This document shows positions 60,178 through 64,000 of a DNA stretch of 64,000 bases, piece by piece. Numbering within the stretch: the stretch's first letter is position 1; each line of letters starts with the position of its first letter. The DNA is taken from positions 66,114-130,113 of the forward strand of contig JBILGU010000007.1 of NCBI GenBank assembly GCA_044350805.1, in the 5' to 3' direction. Position numbers and translations under genes: made by a program. This DNA is from UBA6136 sp044350805 (GTDB taxonomy: Bacteria; Pseudomonadota; Gammaproteobacteria; Methylococcales; Methylococcaceae). The notes under the pieces were generated by a model that searched no databases, was not told where the DNA came from, and saw nothing but the letters and a program-made list of their open reading frames with translations.

Positions 60178-60795
60178 TCAACTTCTGCCGAGGCTGAGCT
60201 CCGCCTGGTGAAGGTATGGAATGCTCTTGGTGAAATCCATACGAAATCCGTTCAGAAACTCGGTATCCAGAGTTGCCTTGGTTGCGTCTTCGTGGTCGAG
60301 ATAACCGATCAAACTAAGGAAGGTGACCATCCCGGCCTGGTAGGCGTCAAAGCCCCCTTCGCGAAGGAGTTTTCTAACCGTATCAAAGGGTTGGTTGGCG
60401 TCGGGACCGAGTTTATCCCCAAACCGCTCCAAGGCCATGGATCTAAGATGTTGCAGAGCCAGCCTGACGAACTCCCGATTGAATCGACCGAGAAAGTACA
60501 CGCCTCCCACTGCCAGATTGGTCGCAATAAACCAGGCCAGCATCCGTTCACGATCTTCATCGCTTCGGTTCAGGAAAATGTCGGTCAGGGTCTCTTCGGA
60601 TATCCCATACTCAACGGATTCGAGTTCCAGTCGTTCCTCGAAGTCGGAGTAGGCCCCTATGCAAGAGGATTCGGTGAACTCCAGGAGTTGGTTCACTAAC
60701 CTTTCGGGGGTGATGGGCTGTCCGTCAGAAAGTTGGTTCATTCTGGCATCGGCTGGCGGACTGTTCAGTGAGTCCTTGGTTGCGTAACCCATCAT
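60178..60795 (-). CDS. Protein of unknown function, mostly helical
   Basis: A 205-aa soluble protein without signal peptide; long helices (SEETLTDIFLNRSDEDRERM, FDTVRKLLREGGFDAYQAG) and one short hydrophobic stretch (FIATNLAVGGVYFLGRF). Start may be the ATG at 60741. No family recognised. It is the last gene before an accessory stretch. Confidence 0.5.
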   Translation of the reverse strand: MMGYATKDSLNSPPADARMNQLSDGQPITPERLVNQLLEFTESSCIGAYSDFEERLELESVEYGISEETLTDIFLNRSDEDRERMLAWFIATNLAVGGVYFLGRFNREFVRLALQHLRSMALERFGDKLGPDANQPFDTVRKLLREGGFDAYQAGMVTFLSLIGYLDHEDATKATLDTEFLNGFRMDFTKSIPYLHQAELSLGRS

Positions 60796-61287
60796 TATGA
60801 AGAGTAAAGGGTCCTATGTCACGGCTTTTGGTGTCCGCGGAGAGATTTTAACGGGGGTGAAGGTGATCGCTTCACTGAAAGCCTGAATCAATCACATCAA
60901 GGGGAGATTAGGGCTGAAATCCGGATCGTGTGAAATAGGGCAGATTGCTGAGTGCTGCAGTTGGGGCCCTTATGGGGTCGAGATCGCCGAGATCGATAAA
61001 GCGGGCAGAAATTATTTTTCTGCCATCACCGTTTGGCCCTTTATAGAGAGTTGAATATAAAGCTCATGGTCTGTGGGCCAGTGTTTTATTTCTTTAATGA
61101 TTTGATTTAGGCCCAATCGTCTCTCTCTTATTGCATTAGTTGCCTGATGTCTGTGGCTTTGGTTCGTGCGATTTGGCCAAGAGGGGTGGCTAAGAGCTGA
61201 TTGAGGAGTACCTGGCTTTGAGTGGCTTCGCCCCAAACCACCGATATCGTGCAAGGTTAGGCTGGTCGGGTGCGGCAGTAGCAGGGT
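60796..61287. other. Gene-poor stretch with a possible short remnant
   Basis: About 490 bases with no clear gene. The minus-strand frame ending at 61012 has a last part (LNQIIKEIKHWPTDHELYIQ) that reads like protein, but its front half does not and no start signal is seen, so it may be a decayed gene end. The rest shows only irregular A/T-rich DNA. Confidence 0.35.
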
Positions 61288-61890
61288 TTAAAATTCTTCG
61301 AGTTCAATCAGATGGTCGATATGATTTTCAGGGTTGAGTGCCGTCATGATCGTCTTGAATGAACTGCTTTCGCCGGTTTTCTGGCGGAGTCTTTGCTGGT
61401 GGGTTCGGAGCGTTGGAGTGCCGATCATCATCCTTTCTTTGATCTGGTCTGAAGACAGCCCCATCATCAGGTACTTGAGTACGAGCGTTTCTGCCTTTGT
61501 CAGATTGTATTTTTCGGCAACCCTTTTGACAGCATCGGAGTAGAAGGTATCCAGTGTCTGCACTTCGATACAGACGGTGCTTGTCTTGTTTTGGGCGGTG
61601 GAGCTCGAGGGGCTAGAGAGTGGCGTCACTTTGAGAAGCAATCGGCTTTCGGTGTCTCCGTCGTGAGCTGCCTTGAGAAGGATGTTCTTAGTGCCACCAT
61701 GGCCATTAAAAATGGTTTCGCGAAATCTGGATTCACGTACTCCATTGATTCCGACCAGGCGATTGTCTTTAAAAAGCAGGGCTTCGTGCCAGCGAATTTC
61801 GTGGTTTGTTGTTTGACTCCCCGCGAGAAGATTCAGATTCTCGTCGAGGATAAAAATACATGAACTAGAGCTGATCACCGGGCAATCCAT
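61288..61890 (-). CDS. Orphan LuxR-type transcriptional regulator
   Basis: A 200-aa protein. The N-terminal 110 residues have a PAS-like look (CIFILDENLNLLAGSQTTN, LLLKVTPLSS) and no receiver Asp pattern, so it is not a classic response regulator. The C-terminal helix-turn-helix (LTKAETLVLKYLMMGLSSDQ then TPTLRTHQQRLRQKTG) is of the LuxR/GerE kind. The promoter carries palindromes also found near the small-protein genes at 13 kb, suggesting shared control. No cognate kinase or acyl-HSL synthase is nearby. Confidence 0.8.
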   Translation of the reverse strand: MDCPVISSSSCIFILDENLNLLAGSQTTNHEIRWHEALLFKDNRLVGINGVRESRFRETIFNGHGGTKNILLKAAHDGDTESRLLLKVTPLSSPSSSTAQNKTSTVCIEVQTLDTFYSDAVKRVAEKYNLTKAETLVLKYLMMGLSSDQIKERMMIGTPTLRTHQQRLRQKTGESSSFKTIMTALNPENHIDHLIELEEF

Positions 61891-61945
61891 TGTTCACCCA
61901 ATATTGGGCGTCAATTCATCGTATCTCGAAGGGATAAGGGCTGGC

Positions 61946-62000
61946 ATCATCACTAGTGATGATTTCATTGAAGATGATGAAAAATACGTCAAAACACGTA
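61946..62000. promoter_or_regulatory. Palindromic elements upstream of the LuxR-type gene
   Basis: ATCATCACTAGTGATGAT (61946-61963) is a perfect 18-base palindrome 56-73 bases upstream of the start. Farther up, TACGT (61985) and ACGTA (61996-62000) form a second palindrome with a 6-base spacer. Both element types, in the same order, occur upstream of small-protein gene 3. Confidence 0.55.
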
Positions 62001-62075
62001 GTTTTGGGGCGTTCTGTTGGATGTGATTTCTGAGAAAAATTCCGATAAGCGAGGGTGAATTATCCTCATCATCAA

Positions 62076-62096
62076 TATCTATTATCTATTATCTAT
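62076..62096. repeat. Heptanucleotide repeat (TATCTAT)3
   Basis: Three perfect 7-base units followed by TATA, about 190 bases upstream of the LuxR-type gene, in a gene-free A/T-rich stretch. Like the repeat at 14041, the unit is seven bases long. Confidence 0.9.
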
Positions 62097-62291
62097 TATA
62101 GAGTATTAAAGTAGGATTACTCGGCTGACAAAGGATTTCTATGTTTAGTGCGTAGATCATTGACCTTTTCTTAGGGTAAGGAAATCCAGAAGGCTCGTTT
62201 TCGGGTTCGTTCATGCTTCACCAGTATTTAGCCGATGATTCGTGCCTGATGGCCAGGAGGCGTTTGAAGCGACTTACAAAAGCGGGTCTGA

Positions 62292-62525
62292 GATCCCTTC
62301 AAAGGGCCGTCAGTCGTTTCGGAAAAAATCATCTTTGTTGGACATAGCCCAGTGGCATTTGGACACTTCATTGCGGTGGTTCCTTCTTCTATTCCTGATC
62401 TATCTGATTGGGCAAAGATTTCGCTGGCGATCATGGCATTCGGTTTAGTGTTCACGTACCAGAGAGTGAGAATCGGTCTGATCAAGAAATTCGCGAGAAC
62501 AACCCATAAGAAAAACCACGCATGA
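62292..62525 (+). pseudogene. Possible membrane-protein C-terminal remnant
   Basis: Seventy-seven open codons run from a TGA at 62289-62291 to a TGA at 62523-62525, with no ATG, GTG or TTG near the front. The reading contains VGHSPVAFGHFIAVVPSSIP, a hydrophobic segment ISLAIMAFGLVFTY and a basic end KKFARTTHKKNHA, as in the last helix of an inner-membrane transporter. The two other frames here also stay open for a while, so it may be coincidence. Best read as a decayed gene end. Confidence 0.25.
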
Positions 62526-62605
62526 TCCATTTAGAAGTCTGATTGGATTTCATAAGTCGTGAGGGAGAGAATGGAACCGTAAAGAGTTTTACTCCTCCTC
62601 CCTAG

Positions 62606-62645
62606 AACCGCAGTCGAGCAACCGTCGCTCCTGCGGTCTTTTTTT
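62606..62645 (+). terminator. Terminator-like hairpin, copy 1
   Basis: ACCGCAG (62606-62612) pairs with CTGCGGT (62630-62636), then eight T (62638-62645). The loop is 17 bases. A second copy follows at 62823-62863 with the same stem and tail (TCCTGCGGTCTTTTTTTGT). Confidence 0.7.
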
Positions 62646-62822
62646 GTCTTTGAGAAACGCATGACTTTTGAGTTGCGGAGATTGAGTTGCCAACCCAACC
62701 GTTGTTTTTTCTTCTGTCTGATAAGTATCAGTGATCCAAAAGATATGAAGTATCCATTGGATGCATCTGATGACGGGTGCGAGAATGAATCCGTCCCTGT
62801 GAATGGTCTTTTGACTCCTCAA

Positions 62823-62863
62823 GACCGCAGAAGCATCACCCCTTGCTCCTGCGGTCTTTTTTT
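62823..62863 (+). terminator. Terminator-like hairpin, copy 2
   Basis: GACCGCAG (62823-62830) pairs with CTGCGGTC (62849-62856), followed by seven T. It is 217 bases after copy 1 and shares the flank TTTTGACTCCT/TTTTACTCCT. The two could end two tandem small RNAs or be a duplicated terminator. Confidence 0.7.
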
Positions 62864-63005
62864 GTGGATCACCTGCTCGGTGGTGGTCATAAATCGAGCG
62901 ATTACCAACAGCGCCCTCGGATCTGAGGGATTGCTGTTGGAAAAATAGGTGGTTGCCATTTCCTCCGGATCCTTGATTCTGACCCCAATGCCAACAGTGA
63001 GACGG

Positions 63006-63578
63006 TTGAACATCACGGCAATCTTCGGTGACGGCAGGGTCAGTCCGGATCAGTTGACCACCGACAATCAAAAACTTGAACTCGAAAACGCAGGGTTCAA
63101 GATTGACTACTGGTGTCACTGACACAGGCATCAGTGGAAAGACTTCAGCAAGTCTCCGTCCCCGCTCCTCCTATCCCAAATTCGTGATATTGAAACTCTA
63201 GTCGTTTCAAAACTGGATCGTCTGGGTCGTGATGCCGTGGATGTTCTTCAGATGGTTCGCAATCTTGCGGATCGGAACATTTAGGTCATCGTTCTACAGT
63301 TGGTTAAAACGGATCGGTCGTCGCCAGCCGGGAAGCTTTTGCTGACGATGTTGACCACAGTTGCCGCAATGGATCGGGATTTTTTGACCGAAAGAATTCA
63401 GGCAGAACTTGATCGTGCAAAGACAGAAGGGAAGATCCTCAGACCCAAACCTAAGACAACTGAAGATCAACGGATCGCTATTCGGACTCAGTTGAATGCC
63501 GGGGTATCGGTGTCACGGGTAGCAAGGCATTCCCGGATCTCAGGGGCAGCAGTCGTTTTAATTCGGAGGGCAGCATGA
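63006..63578 (+). pseudogene. Decayed serine recombinase (resolvase/invertase type)
   Basis: Segments of one resolvase lie in successive frames: an N-terminal piece NITAIFGDGRVSPDQL, then TGISGKTSASLRPRSSYP in another frame, then VVSKLDRLGRDAVDVLQMV with the motif of the recombinase core, an in-frame TAG after LADRNI, and the C-terminal part SPAGKLLLTMLTTVAAMDRD to the helix-turn-helix. At least two frameshifts and one stop make it non-functional. It is probably the relic of a mobile element. Confidence 0.85.
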
Positions 63579-63820
63579 CGATTGATCAATGGAAAGAGTT
63601 TCTTTTTTACTGCTTTGTCTTGAACTACGGGGTTCTGATTTTCTGGGCATTCATGTTCTGGTTCTGGCGGGATGGCATTTATCGAATGCATCGGAAGTGG
63701 TTCATGATTTCTGAAGAGCAATTCGATTCAAGTCACCATCTTCTGATGAGCATCTACAAAATTGGCATCATCATGTTCACTCTTATGCCCTTGATGGCCC
63801 TTTGCCTGATGAAGTCCTGA
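63575..63820 (+). CDS. DUF6868-type small membrane protein
   Basis: An 81-aa protein: WKEFLFYCFVLNYGVLIFWA, then WRDGIYRMHRKWFMISEEQF and a second membrane segment (YKIGIIMFTLMPLMALCLM). This matches the DUF6868 pattern of two membrane segments around a conserved HR/W-F-S-EQFD loop. Its ATG overlaps the end of the recombinase remnant by four bases, suggesting that it was once the next gene of that unit. Function unknown. Confidence 0.85.
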   Translation: MTIDQWKEFLFYCFVLNYGVLIFWAFMFWFWRDGIYRMHRKWFMISEEQFDSSHHLLMSIYKIGIIMFTLMPLMALCLMKS

Positions 63821-63972
63821 GTGAGGACTCCTTTCCGGAAAATTTTGGGAATCCGAATCCTCTGGATTTCGTTTCTAGACAATATGGATGACCTGCCGGA
63901 CCTCAAGTGACGTGGGTTAAGCTTGAAGCTCGTTAAACCACAGGCTCAGAGCCACAATTGAGGAGGCAGGTC

Positions 63973-64000
63973 ATGAATGATGGTAGCAAATTCGTCGGCT
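63973..64000 (+). CDS. Start of an IS110-type transposase (partial)
   Basis: The window ends nine codons into a gene reading MNDGSKFVG, with AGGAGG 7-8 bases upstream. That N-terminus is the usual one of IS110/IS1111 transposases (M..KFVGLDVHK). The 130 bases before it lack genes and would hold the left end and, in many members, the bridge RNA. Only the beginning is visible. Confidence 0.5.

Noticed and set aside
62228..62530. Minus-strand 100-residue frame with an N-terminal hydrophobic stretch
   Set aside because: Its hydrophobic start is the antisense of the remnant-like plus-strand reading, and the remainder has no protein-like pattern.

Overview
The window looks like chromosomal DNA from a beta- or gammaproteobacterium, most likely a gammaproteobacterium. 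The housekeeping gene order points there: fxsA / cutA-dsbD-tlpA-like-aroQ-accB-accC-prmA, then bcp-gcvR opposite dapA-bamC, then purL. Diderm features support this: BamC, outer-membrane barrels, many LipoP-type lipoproteins, and an RND metal-efflux pair. The exact genus cannot be told from the sequence alone.

Layout. 0-6 kb: a partial gene, a GH1 beta-glycosidase, eutBC without any microcompartment genes, a secreted HNH-type nuclease, small lipoproteins and a DUF2490 barrel. 6-15 kb is an accessory, decaying region: two DUF4239 membrane proteins that both look frameshifted, a solo TnpB element, a histidine kinase with a response regulator broken by a (GACGG)4 repeat, and a barrel broken at a G-run. 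It then carries four paralogous small proteins of about 60 aa, two of them inside a 1.4-kb segment bracketed by tRNA-Lys 3'-end repeats. 15-35 kb is the conserved core: metabolism, cell-envelope redox, fatty-acid, lysine, purine and aromatic synthesis, and peroxiredoxins. 35-42 kb: a permease, a secreted protein, an intact ISL3 element with 8-bp target duplications, then an alkaline phosphatase and a lipoprotein closed off on the far side by a degraded end of a related ISL3 element. 42-60 kb: metal efflux (CDF plus CzcA/CzcB-like), a BaiN-type flavoprotein, RhlE, MobA, a large Lhr helicase, Nudix, FmdB-type and lipoprotein genes. 60-64 kb is accessory again: an orphan LuxR-type regulator with a palindromic promoter, duplicated terminator-like hairpins, a decayed serine recombinase, a DUF6868 protein, and the first codons of an IS110-type transposase.

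Genes that work together: DsbD supplies periplasmic reducing power next to a TlpA-like thioredoxin; AccB and AccC form the biotin half of acetyl-CoA carboxylase; CDF, CzcA and CzcB export metal ions; AhpC, BCP and a Prx5-like protein detoxify peroxides. The most novel signals are (1) the small-protein family and its shared promoter motifs with the LuxR gene 48 kb away, (2) the pentanucleotide repeat that switches the reading frame of the response regulator, (3) the ISL3-bounded phosphatase cargo with Pho-box-like 11-bp repeats, and (4) the tRNA-Lys bracketed mini-island.
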